Origin: Aquila chrysaetos chrysaetos | Lineage: Eukaryota > Chordata > Aves > Accipitriformes > Accipitridae | DNA: 64,000 nt | Assembly: GCF_900496995.4 (NCBI RefSeq) | Contig: NC_044009.1 | Span: 10,262,001-10,326,000 of the forward strand | Direction: 5' to 3' | Shown here: piece after piece, positions 37,201 through 47,300 of the stretch | Numbering within the stretch: the stretch's first letter is position 1 | Layout: the number at the start of each line of letters is the position of its first letter | Translations under genes and position numbers: made by a program | The notes under the pieces: generated by a model | Database searches by the model: none | What the model saw: the letters and a program-made list of their open reading frames with translations, nothing else | What the model was told of the DNA's origin: nothing

Positions 37201-39359
37201 GTTTAATAGAACAGAAAAGAAGAAACTAATAATGATAATGGTAACGCTAATAAAATGACAACAGCAATAATAAAAGGATTGGAATGTACAAATGATGCGC
37301 AGTGCAATTGCTCACCACCCGCCAATCGATGCCCAGTTAGTCCCCGAGCGGCGATCCCCCGCCCCCACTCCCCCCAGTTCCTATACTAGATGTGACGTCA
37401 CACGGTATGGAATACCTTGTTGGCCAGTTTGGGTCAGGTGCCCTGGCTCTGTCCTGTGCCAACTTCTTGTGCCCCTCCAGCTCTCTTGCTGGTTGGGCAT
37501 GGGAAGCTGAAAAATCCTTGACTTTAGACTAAATACTACTTAGCAACAACTGAAAACATCAGCGTTATCAACATTCTTTGCATACTGAACTCAAAACATA
37601 GCACTGTACCAGCTACTAGGAAGACAATTGACTCTATCCCAGCTGAAACCAGGACAAAAGCCTTTCTCCTATATACCATTTTGTACACAAAAAGCAGGGG
37701 ATAAGTACTTTGAGTATGTGCATCATCGACGATGAAAAAGTAAGCTCACTGAAGAACCCAGTGTACAGCTTTTACTGTCTGACCACCTCCAGAAAAAGGT
37801 GGCTTGTCTGTATTTTGACAGAGAGCTACAGGCTGCCTCTCTCTCCTTACAGGGTTGTTACTATGGCCAAAATTACACAGAAGTATCTGTGACTTCAACC
37901 AGAGGCATTAACTGTCTTTTTCCTGGGCCCCTAGGAAGTTGAGGATCAACAGTGCTACACCAAAAGAGCTGCCAAATAACTGGGTTACTTCACCCTAGTA
38001 GTTTGTTCCTCAGCACAATTCTTTCCCATCCCTCCTCTCGCCACCTTTAACTTTTTTTATTTCACTTAGTCAATTTAGATTGTATAATTCCATACTCTAC
38101 CTGCAAGGAACTGCTCATATTCAATGACAGGGATGTTCCTGTTGAGGCTTGGGAGATCGAAGAACTCGGACCAAGGGATCCGAACCTGAGGGATGTCGGG
38201 GCTCTGCCAGTGATAAAGACGTCCCCAGGGAGGCAGAACTAACACCCAGTTGTCACTTTTCAGCAAGGTCTTTAGAAGGGAAGCAATGCGAATGTAGACA
38301 TCTCTGCGAAGGTTGAACCCTTCAGGAGGATTTACATCATACAAAAGGTATCTGGGGAGAACAAAGCAATATAATTACTTCAGGGAGTTTAAAACTTTTA
38401 TGTGGGTTTTTTTTTTACCCCACAATCACGTGACACAACTCTATTGGGATGGAAACTGTTCCCCTTTCACGAGTTTGTGGTACTCAGAAGATGGAAGGGG
38501 ATGAAGTAGGGGAAGGCAAGAGCCATGTGTGCTGCAGGGGCTGGGGGCGGTGCCACCAGACTCTCCTCGTGGGACATCATCAAGGTGGGACATGCCATGA
38601 GCCTCTCCTGCAGGATGCAGAGGGCCAAGGAGTGAACCCCTCAGATGTCTTGCTCGTCCTGAGGGTAACGTGGTGTGTGGTGAGAGAACGGTGAAACAAC
38701 TGGCATGTTACTCAGGCTAATTCCTATGAGCTGAACACGAAGGCGGGAGGACACATTCAGGAGGGACGGGGAAAAGGGCACATGTCACCCTCCACAGGGC
38801 AGACAGGCAGGGGTCCCCAGGCCACGCTCAGTGCAGGAAAGCCCCCAGACAACTGTGATGGCAGCATCTTCCAGAAACGACCCAAACAGCACCGGCAGGT
38901 GAAGGAGGGACCCTTACGTGCCCACCAGCCGATGGCTCAGAGACACAGCAGCTCGGCTGTGCGGGGGACCCACCGTGCCCCCTCGGCACACCAGGCAGGA
39001 GGCTGCGATGAGAGAGGGTCCCGGGGGCTGACCCTGCCGGGCAGGACTGGCCCGGGACGAGCGGGCCCGCACTGGGGCTGGGGCTGCTGCCCAGGCATGG
39101 CCCCGCCGGGGCCCACGGTGACTGAGGCGGAGCGGGGGGGGGGGGGGGGCGCCGCTCCTCACCTGGTGCGCGGCGCGGCAGCGGCGGCGGGCAGCGAGGA
39201 GGCGGCGTGGCCGGCGCGGAGGGCGACGGGCGGCGGCTGGGCGGCGACGGGCGGCGGCTGGGCGGCGACGGGCGGCAGGAGGGCGAGGGCGGCCAGGCCC
39301 AGCAGCAGCAGCAGCAGCGGCGGCGGCAGGAGGCGGCGGCCGGGGCCTTGCGCCGCCAT
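25210..39359 (-). CDS. POFUT2: POFUT2, GDP-fucose protein O-fucosyltransferase 2
   Basis: POFUT2 adds O-fucose from GDP-fucose to folded thrombospondin type 1 repeats in the ER. All nine coding exons are present on the minus strand: 39163-39359, 38101-38351, 36335-36479, 35875-35985, 31488-31554, 27955-28080, 26620-26800, 25633-25756, 25210-25363. Junctions are GT-AG and in phase, giving 451 codons plus TAA; the human protein has 429. Exon 1 encodes a signal peptide with a leucine run. Exon 2 carries [18 protein letters not shown], whose Glu corresponds to the catalytic base known in the human enzyme. Exon 4 has [18 protein letters not shown]. Exon 7 has [13 protein letters not shown] of the GDP-fucose site. 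Exon 8 has [16 protein letters not shown] and exon 9 [18 protein letters not shown]. The C-terminus is KIVY, an ER-type tail (KITY in human). The gene lies just downstream of YBEY on the same strand. Confidence 0.97.
25464..25550. repeat. TA-rich simple repeat in POFUT2 intron 8
   Basis: Imperfect ATAT/TATA tracts (ATATATATATG, TATTATATATATC and similar) between exons 9 and 8 of POFUT2. It looks like an ordinary low-complexity expansion. Confidence 0.7.
26970..27545 (-). mobile_element. Solo ERV LTR, copy 2, in POFUT2 intron 6
   Basis: 576-bp LTR in minus orientation. The plus strand reads from TGTTGTGG to CCAGGACA and is flanked by the perfect duplication GTGTT (26965-26969 and 27546-27550). 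On its sense strand it keeps TATATAAACTGGGG and ATTAAA. It lies in the same direction as POFUT2 transcription, so its promoter and poly(A) motifs are in sense within the intron between exons 6 and 7. Confidence 0.9.
29760..29960 (+). mobile_element. CR1-type LINE relic in POFUT2 intron 5
   Basis: The order GCAACTTTTATTTGGATATC, GGAGTGGCACAGCCATTGGA, CAGGCCCCAGAGAGGTGGTG and ATCTCCATCTGTGGGGACTT follows the common CR1 3' region (the stretch around 'lone hit, gain of aggressive': ATTGGAACAGGCTGCCCAGG and GAGGTGGTGGAGTCACCATC). It is diverged and has lost its reading frame. Orientation is opposite to POFUT2. Confidence 0.55.
33580..34400 (+). mobile_element. Ancient LINE reverse-transcriptase fossil (CR1/L3-like)
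   Basis: Short translated pieces keep the order of a CR1-type ORF2 C-terminal half, broken by frameshifts and stops. A segment near 33840-33960 reads [20 protein letters not shown], resembling the region after the RT active site. A segment at about 34211-34340 reads [13 protein letters not shown] and [14 protein letters not shown], resembling the family's RATKMIKGLE...LFSLEKRRLRGD ending. It lies in POFUT2 intron 4 in antisense. Assignment is from pattern memory. Confidence 0.45.
37075..37656 (-). mobile_element. Solo ERV LTR, copy 3, in POFUT2 intron 2
   Basis: 582-bp LTR in minus orientation. The plus strand reads from TGTCGTGG to CCAGGACA and is flanked by the perfect duplication AAAGC (37070-37074 and 37657-37661). 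Its TATA position is mutated (the sense strand reads TATAGGAACT where copy 1 has TATATAAACT). It carries a perfect palindromic CRE, TGACGTCA (37393-37400), where the other copies have TGATGTCA. It is in sense orientation to POFUT2. Confidence 0.9.
39134..39149. repeat. 16-base G run at the POFUT2 exon 1 donor
   Basis: Sixteen consecutive G on the plus strand (C on the POFUT2 strand), starting 13 bases into POFUT2 intron 1. Such runs are prone to length error in sequencing and to length variation. Confidence 0.85.
39221..39279 (-). repeat. POFUT2: 21-bp tandem repeat coding the POFUT2 N-terminal stalk
   Basis: Almost three copies of a 21-bp unit in exon 1 (39221-39240, 39241-39261, 39262-39279). 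They encode [18 protein letters not shown] directly after the hydrophobic signal sequence, so each unit adds seven residues. They contribute most of the extra length compared with the mammalian protein. Confidence 0.85.
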
Positions 39360-39458
39360 CCCCGTGCCGCGCCACGTCCGGGGCGGCCCCGGCGGCGGCC
39401 CGGCCCCTCGGTGTGGGGGGCGGGAAGCGGCGGCCGCGGAGTCCCCGACGCGGCTCCC

Positions 39459-40449
39459 TCAGAAGAGGCCGGCGGTCAGGGGCCGGAGGCTGGCGCCGGT
39501 GAGCCGGTTCAGCTCCTCCAGGATCTCCACCTCTTTCTGGTACATCTGCGGGAGGAACGCGCGGGAGAGAGGCCGCCGTCAGCGTGCTCCGCGGCTCGGC
39601 TAGCGGCGTCCGGGCGCGGACCGGCGCGGACATCAACGCCGGCCACAGCTCCGCAGAGCCGCCCGCCCGGTTCCCCGTCGCGGGTGGGGGGGGGGGAGGC
39701 GGGAAAGGGCGATTCTTTCCAGCCGGGTACGACTGACGCGCAGGCTGGACACCCCCCCGCCCCCAACCCCCCCTCAGCCGCGGGGCATGGCCGTACCTGT
39801 TGCCACTCGCCTTCTGTGCGGTGCTGGTAGCCGAGCAAATGGCACAACCCGTGGGCTGCTGTCACCTGTGCGAGGGGGAAGAACGAGGGAGGCGCGTTAC
39901 AAACGCGAGCCCAGCGGCAGCAGCTCTTCCGTAGGGCGGACAGCCTCGGCGCCGACAAGGGGCTAACCCCGCACCAGGTTATCTGCCGGAACCAGCCGGG
40001 AAAAGCCGGTACTCTGCACGTAAAACGACTAAAGATCAGGCAATGCCCGGGCTCACCAGTTAAAATAAGTAAGTTTTAAAAACACCGAGTTGATCGTTCT
40101 CGGGGCTCACCGCCAGGACGCTGTCGAAGTCCTCCCCGGTGGCGCGGCACTGCTGGTGGATGTACTCCACCCCCAGGAAGATGTCCCCCAGGTTGTACTC
40201 GTCGCGGCAGCTCGGCCGCGGCAGCTCCCCCGCCACCACCCGGTGGAAGGGGAAGGAGAGGACGTCGGTGGGCTCCGGGCGCTGCCGGTACGCGCCGTTG
40301 AGACGCCGCATCAGCCCGTTACCGGCGCAGACCAGCCCCACGTCGAAGCGGGAGGCGCCCAGGGCGGCCCGCAGGGCGCACACAGCGCGGCGGAGCGGGG
40401 CCCGACGCACCGACACGACCCGCTGGGCGTTCCGCAGCACCACGCTCAT
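39459..40449 (-). CDS. YBEY: YBEY, metal-dependent rRNA endoribonuclease
   Basis: YBEY is the vertebrate form of the universal UPF0054 family. It acts in mitochondria in rRNA processing and small-subunit maturation. Three exons on the minus strand: 40111-40449, 39797-39865 and 39459-39545, giving 164 codons plus TGA; the human protein has 167. Exon 1 has YRQRPEPTDVLSFPFH and YNLGDIFLGVEYI. Exon 2 carries the family zinc motif HGLCHLLGYQH, with three His in the H-x3-H-x5-H pattern. Exon 3 reads from MYQKEVEILEEL to TGASLRPLTAGLF. All junctions are GT-AG and in phase 0. The start lies 116 bp from the MCM3AP start on the other strand, so both genes share a promoter. The stop lies only 99 bp before the POFUT2 start codon on the same strand. 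Confidence 0.96.
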
Positions 40450-40565
40450 AGTGCTGATGGCAGCGGCAGCGGGACCCCGCCCACTCTTCCCGCTGCGCCT
40501 GCGCGGGCCCGCCCCCGCCCCGCCAGCGGGACCCCGCCCACGCCCGCCGAGGAGAGGCGGCGGCC
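40450..40565. promoter_or_regulatory. Bidirectional CpG promoter of YBEY and MCM3AP
   Basis: This 116-bp interval separates the two divergent start codons. It holds several GC boxes (CCCGCCC and CCGCCCCGCC), an NRF1-like TGCGCCTGCGC (40494-40504) and an 18-bp perfect direct repeat, CAGCGGGACCCCGCCCAC, at 40467-40484 and 40524-40541. No TATA box is seen. The same head-to-head arrangement is known in human. Confidence 0.8.
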
Positions 40566-41382
40566 ATGAACAGCGGGGGTCCCTTCCGCGGGCCGCCCGC
40601 CTTCCCGCCGCCGCTGCGCTTCGGGCAGGCCGCCGTCTTCGGGCAGGGTGGCGGCGCCGGCCTCCCCTTCGCTCCCGCCGCCTTCGGGCCGCCCTACGGG
40701 CTAGGCCAGGCGCCGGCCTTCGCGGCGGCGGGCAGCAGCGGGGCCCCGGCGGGTAACGCGGGGTTCAGCTTCAAGCCGCCCACCAACCTGGGCAGCTTCC
40801 CGGGCTCGGGCGACGCCCCGGCCGGTGGCGGCGGTGGCAGCGGCGCCTTCGCGGCGCCCGAGTTCCGCTTCAAGGCGCCCGAGAGCGCCGCCGCCGCCTT
40901 CAAGCCGCTGGCGGGCGCCGAGGCGGAGAAGGGCCCGGCGGCTCCCGCAGCCTTCACTTTCTCGCCGCCCTTCGGCTTCGCCCCCGAGGCGGGCCCGGAG
41001 GCGGCGGCGGTGAGCGGGTCGGGCCCCTTCTCCTTTTCGCGTCCTGCTGTCGCCCTGGGCCGGCCGGAGGAGAAGGGCCCGCGGCCGCTCTTCGAGGAGT
41101 CGGGGGAGCCGGCACCCAAGGGCCTGAAGCGGAAGGAGGAGCGGGAGCGCTCCCCGCGGCGGGCGGCCGCGGCGGCGGGCGGGCGGGCGGCGGCGGCGCC
41201 GCCGGAGAAGCGGGCGGTGCTGCTGAGCCGCCCGCGCGGCGGCGCGCTCTTCGGCCGCACGCTGCAGGAGGTGCTTCGCAGCCAGGGCCGCGGGCACCGC
41301 GACCGCGGAGATGCCGCCGAGGCCGAGCGGGGAGCCGCCGAGGAGACGCCGCCGGCCGAGGCCCGGGAGACCCCCCGGGAAG
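40566..41382 (+). other. MCM3AP: MCM3AP exon 1: FG-nucleoporin-like N-terminus
   Basis: 272 codons rich in Gly, Ala and Pro with phenylalanine motifs typical of FG repeats ([38 protein letters not shown]). It ends with the conserved basic stretch [14 protein letters not shown] and then [15 protein letters not shown]. The mammalian counterpart is Ser/Thr-rich and appears longer. Here the exon is extremely GC-rich, with alanine runs from GCC/GCG codons. The FG region is thought to mediate nuclear pore contact. Confidence 0.85.
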
Positions 41383-44300
41383 GTAGGTTGGGACAGCCCG
41401 AGCGGTCCCCGGGACATCCCCGCCGGCCGGGTGTCGCCCCACTTTCTGAGGTGGCTGCCGCCCTCTCTTTGCAGATGTCACCGCCGCGACCCCTGCCCGC
41501 CGGGCTCGGGGCAGCGAGAGCACGGAGGGGCCGGGGGGCCTGTCCCCCGGCGAGCTGACGGCCATCCAGTGCAAGAATGTCCCTGATTACCTCAACGACA
41601 GGACGGTCCTGGAGAAGCACTTCGGCCAGTTCGTAAAAGTCCGACGGATCATGACCAGGCGCAATAAAAAAATGGCCGTTCTCCACTTTTTTGATCATGT
41701 GAGTGTCGGAAGCGGTCGGCACCAGAGCAGGCTTAAGTCTGAGTGCCTGGGGTGGGTCCAGCTCTGGTGAGAACTGCACCCCTGTTTGGTAATGCCGTAT
41801 GTTTTTCACCCGGGGAAAAGCTTTGTATTGTGAGCGCCATGTTACAGCCGGGGATAGAAGTGTGCTAGGCTGCACCTAAAACGTGGTAGCTGCCAGAGCT
41901 CTGCCTGGCTTTAGCTGTCCTGTTAGCATCCAGCTCAAACACCAAACGGGTCTTCCCCGTTCGTTGCCTCGCATTGCCCAAACCTGAATTATGTACGCTG
42001 CTGCGTTCTTGCTCAGGCTCGGCAGCACCAAGGCCGAGGTGAGCTCATGCTGTCTTTGCGGGGTGACCTGCTCGCTGGAAGTACTGCTGTTATGTCAGCA
42101 CTGAGGTGTGTTGAGGAGCCAGTTCAGATACTGTTTCTGTTTTGCGCTTAAAAACACAGCTTTGGTCTCAAGTGCTCTAACCTTGGTGTAGCTCTTAGAA
42201 AAACAGCAATTTTTGTGGAAACCCATCCTGCTGGTTGCACGTAGGTCTTCAGTGAGAGGTTAAAATGCAGTAGCCAGAATTTTACAGGGTTTCTCTGGTA
42301 AAAAGGGCACTAGGTGTTTCAATGTTGCGATGCTAATAGGTTTGTGTACTCTGCTTTTGTTTTCTTTCAGGCCTCTGCAGCTCTTGCCAGAAAAAAAGCA
42401 AAAGAGTTGCACAAAGACATAGTAACATTTTGGCAAAAGAAGAAAACAAGTAAGTCTGTGTTTCCAGATGTGATTATTGGGTGATACATAAATGGGGTGG
42501 TGTCTGCTCTGTTCTTGTTTCCTGAGTGCTGAGATCGATACAAAGATGATCTCCACAGTAGGAATGTTACAGTTGTAGGATGGTTCTCTCTGGCTGTTGA
42601 TAGACTGTTTGGTGTGCAAAGCTTCTGGGAGCACTGAAGGTCGTTCTTTACAGAAACATAAAAATAGTTGTTCTGCATTTTATGTGACATCCCGGCTAGC
42701 GCTGTCTGTGGCAAAGGCTAATGGTGAATGTGCAGGGGAGGGGAGAAAGAACAGGATAAAGCATGTAATTGCTTCCAGAATAATTTCTCAGCCTTTAACA
42801 GCCTATGGCTTGGGAACCCTGGCTGCCAGAATGGGTGTCTTAGCTCTTGGAGAATTTTTCTGTTGTGAAGTTACCCAGTTGCTTTTGTAAGCTGTGTAAA
42901 CTTACAGCATCCACAGTATTGTCCTCTGGTATTGAGGAAGTTTTAAGTGAGTGACTGTGAATCATAGTTGGAAATTGCACTGTTTCTTTCTTAAATTCCT
43001 GTTGTCCAAAATATTTTGCTTGATCTGAGCCAAAACGCTGTTTCAGTCATACAAAAGAGCTGAAGACACTTGAAATGACAGTGTAGTTTTACAAGAGAAT
43101 TTAGAAACCATTTGTGCAGCCACACAAGAGGAATATGGTGATGTTAACTTTGTGCTCCTATCTAGAAGTAGGATGTTCTTTGGGGCTGTAAGAAAACCCA
43201 GTTTCAAATGCCTCACTGCCTGCTTCAGAGCGTGGGCTGGGATGTGGGTTTCCAGCTTTCAGAAGAGTGTCCTGAGAACTGAGTTAAGGAGTACCCTGGA
43301 GTGAGCATCTGTGTTGCCAAGGTTGCTGTTCTGTGTATCAACAATTATGCACTGCTTGAACCAAAAAGAGAGCAGCCTACAGAGAACTGAGCTTAGAAAT
43401 GGGAAACCTGGATTCCAGACCCTGCTTGGGATTAGGACAAGAGGAGATTTCAACATTGGCTGTTCATCCCCTAGGCAAATACTTGAATTGTCAAGTGCTT
43501 CCCTTTCTTTAACTTTACAAGTGCTGCATGTGTACCTCTGAGATCCCAGCCTGGGGATACACTTCAGCTGTCAGCAAATGAATGGTTCACCACAGCTTTG
43601 ACCAGCCACAGACTTGCCTTCCAGAAAATGAACAGCTGCAGAGTTGTCTTCCTGAGAATTAACATCTTGAAGCAGCAGCTATAGGGGTGCCTGTTCACCT
43701 TTGTCATTCTATTGTGGTGTTAAGTCTATAGAAGCGTGAATGGCAGCATTCTAAAATAACTAATCTGAGAGAATTTAATAAATCCAACTGGTTGAAAATT
43801 TGTTCCTGGGAGAAGAAATTCTCCCTTCCTGCAAGGTGTAGATGTAACTTGAGAAGGCATGCCAACCTCAATCTGAGCTTGGGTATGTGAAATAAATAAT
43901 TAAAATGCTTCAGCAGGAGCACTGGGGTTGTGGTTTACATAGGTGAAATGGATTTCATGTCCTGTAGAGAGTTATGACTTGTGGATTATATCCCAAACCT
44001 GAGAGAACTTAAATTTGGATGATCAGACTTCATTTACTGACAATCTGCTGACCAATTATTGTCATTGCTAAGTCACATTTTATTGAAAAATACTTACTCT
44101 TTATAGAACAGTGAAGCTGACTAGCAATTGGTAGACTTACTTGGTACAGCTTGTAGTGCAAGTTGTTCCGGAAGTTTTGCATACGTGTACAAAACTGTGA
44201 CTCTTAGTTTTATTTTCAAATAGTATTTTTTTTTAAACAAACTGCTCACCACTACCTCCATGGGGGAAAAAAAAAGAGTTGTTGCTTAAACTATTTGGCA

Positions 44301-47300
44301 AGTACCTGGCTTCATGTTTATATGTCACTTCAGGTCCAGCAAAAAGAGAATTTTCATCCAAGGAGAAGAAAGTAGGTGAAGATGAAGGAAGACAAAGCAG
44401 TGAGGAGCAAAACTATCAGCATTCCCCTCTTCGAAAACCTTTAATAAGATCCTCTGCCAGCAGTGTCATGCCTGGTAAAAGGTACGTCTGCTCCTCTGGG
44501 AATCCATCTGGCAGGAAACAGGGTGCATGGGGAAAAATGATGATCAGTGTGTGCCAAATACCCATGCTCTTACTGGGGAGTGTGCTTGCCTCATCTCTTC
44601 TGGTTTGTCTGAATTACAAGCTCACAGATCCCACACTTTGTCAGAAAGATACTTCTAACTGCTTATTAAGGCCTTTCACATTGGTCTGCATGTTTCTTCT
44701 GAATATTTTGTTCATGACAACATGAGTAACATCATCTGCAATAGTGAGGCATAAGGGAATTGAAAGAAACAGTGCAGAGCCAAACTAGGACCAAGCAGTA
44801 ATGACACTGTACTGTGGTCATGATTAAATGAGCTTCTGAAGTGAGTAGTTTCATTTGTAGGCAATTACAGTTCTGTAGAATGAGAATCCCCTTTTCAGAA
44901 TAGCTGGCAAGTTTGGATCATCATCTTGTCTCACTTCAAGAGAATGGTCTTCGTACAGGAGTCCTGTTTCGTGTCAGTCACTGAAGTGGCAAGGTTGTCA
45001 TCTTTCTGTGGTAACTTAATGGTGTGTCTAGTTTGCCAAAAGTAATTTGGTATGCATAGTCATATAATTATAAAATTAGTAATATGTTGTGAAGGAATGA
45101 GTGTTCCTTGATTTAAAAAGTATATCTGTATCTGGGGCCTGTAAAATCTTTTAATAATCTCTCTTGCTGTAGAAAGCATTCATTTTTTTCACACCAAACA
45201 GCAGGCTAGTTTCTGGCTTAAAATACAAACTGCTGTGCCATAGTGGTGATGCAAAAATGCTGCAACAGCCATCTGGTTCTGTCCACTCAGATTCAGTAAT
45301 ACCACTTCTGTTGTTCAAAGGTTGAGACTTTCACCCCCATCAAGAACGCTTGGCAGTGTTGTCAAGGCAGTGCTGAGGATTTAACTAGATTAACTCCCAG
45401 TGCTAGTGTTAGCTCATAACAACCTTAGTATGTCAATACATACTTCATTTATTTGATACATTGCTTTGTGAACAAAATATTCTTCTAAACAGAGATGTTG
45501 ATGTCCTAAAAAACAGTGAACTGATTAAGGCTGAGGCATGCATTATTATTGATGAAAAATCTTCTATTTTTAGTTCTCCAGCAAAGAAGCCTGGTCTTCG
45601 AAAGGCACTGCTGTTTGAAGCAGATCTGTTTGATTCTAGTTCTGAAGGGCAGAGCTCAGAGGCTTTGGGAGCTTCGTTGTCATCTCTTGGTAACCTGGTA
45701 GGATTAGTGGCTGAAACATCTGAAGAAAGATACCGTCTTTTGGACCAAAGGGACAAAATCATGCGACAAGGTATTTACACGAGTTAATGAGTGTAACGTC
45801 TGCTTCTCTGGAAAGAACGAAGTGTTTGGTGTCTGTTGCAAAGCTGTTGTGACATTGTGGAAATGGCTTTAAAGGGAGAGTTTACCATGGAGCAGTCTGT
45901 AAAATACTCTTGTATTGTACATACATATGTTAATTTCCTGTAGAACACGCAAAAATCTGTTTTACTTGTTGCATGTGCATATTTCTTGTGGAAAGTGAAT
46001 AGCAGACTGTTCATCTTCTGTGAAGGAGGCCATGTAGGGAGATTTGCATCCCTGCAGGCTCTTTGAAGAAAGCTATGCAAAGCCTAGCTGTGTTTCTCTA
46101 AATTCAAACTACTACACAGCTGGTAATTATTTCAAGAAATGGCCTGTTTCACAGTACCGCGTTGTAAACCCTTTCACCCTGTTCTTGCCATTTCAAACCT
46201 GACACTACTTTTAATTTAAGATCTTATTTTTGATATTGACAAACAGATTTATTGGCCACTTGACATGGAATTGGGAAATTGCTGGTCCTTAGTTAAGACA
46301 CAAAACAGGATAGGCTGTTAGGATACAAAACATTTGGTATCATTTAGAGGCTTCAATCTTTTCAGCAAAACTCTTGATATCCAGGTGGAATGGTAGGAGA
46401 AACTTCCCCAAAGGAGTGGTGCAGTACTGGGACAGGCTTCAGAGTGGGTGAACCCCATCCTTGTGCATTTCTGACCATGCCAACGTGTGGCTACAGCCTT
46501 GCTCTGAGTAGAGGCAGGATGGGAACATCTAGAGACCTTTTCCCACCAGCTTTTTTTGTGAACTGTTGCCCTAGCAATGTACTTCTTGACATCCATCCAT
46601 TGACCAATGTACGGACACCAGCTGAGGCATCTGGCATACTTGGGGCTGTGTTTGCACATCAGGGTAATAGCTTGTCATGAAAACAAAAATGAGAGATGCT
46701 TAGTGTTTGTTCAATTTTATTTATTTTTTTTAGCTCGAATAAAAAGGACCGATCTTGGCAAAGCAAAAACTGTTGTTGGCACTTGCCCAGACATGTGTCC
46801 TGAAAAGGAGCGCTACATGAGGGAGACGAGAAACCAGCTCAGTATCTTTGAATTACTTCTAGGATCTGACAAGGTATGAGCCCTCTGTATGCATGGGTTT
46901 GTTATTCCCAGGACATCTGTTTGCTTGCTGTTTATATAAAGCTGCCAGTGTTGTTTAGTAGATTACAGGGTTAATTCTGGTGGAAACATTCTGGAGGTCG
47001 CTTCTTTAATGTCTTTCAGTTGTTTTTTCACTCGAAGTCATGTCTTCTGTTAGCTACAGACAGGCTTTCAGAACAATGGTTCTAAAACTATAGGGCAGCA
47101 GTATACATTGTCTTGAAGGTTATGAGTTTGAGACTAAGTCAACACTTAAGATCCTGTTGTAAAAAAAAATATATTTGCTCTCGTAGCAGAATGGACGTGG
47201 GCTGTTAGTGTGAACAGTGGAGAAACTCCTTTAATAGGAGTTATGAAAGTAAAGGCATGGATGGAATGAAATCCTCTATTCTCCTGAAAAGTTGAACATA

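Noticed and set aside
38782-39603. Open frames on the plus strand around POFUT2 exon 1 and YBEY exon 3
   Set aside because: They are antisense to real exons in a CpG island and include the G16 run. No start context or domain supports them.
40694-41875. 393-codon open frame on the minus strand
   Set aside because: It lies antisense to MCM3AP exons 1-2, in very GC-rich DNA where stop codons are rare on both strands. Its product has no recognisable domain, and the plus-strand frame is clearly the conserved one.
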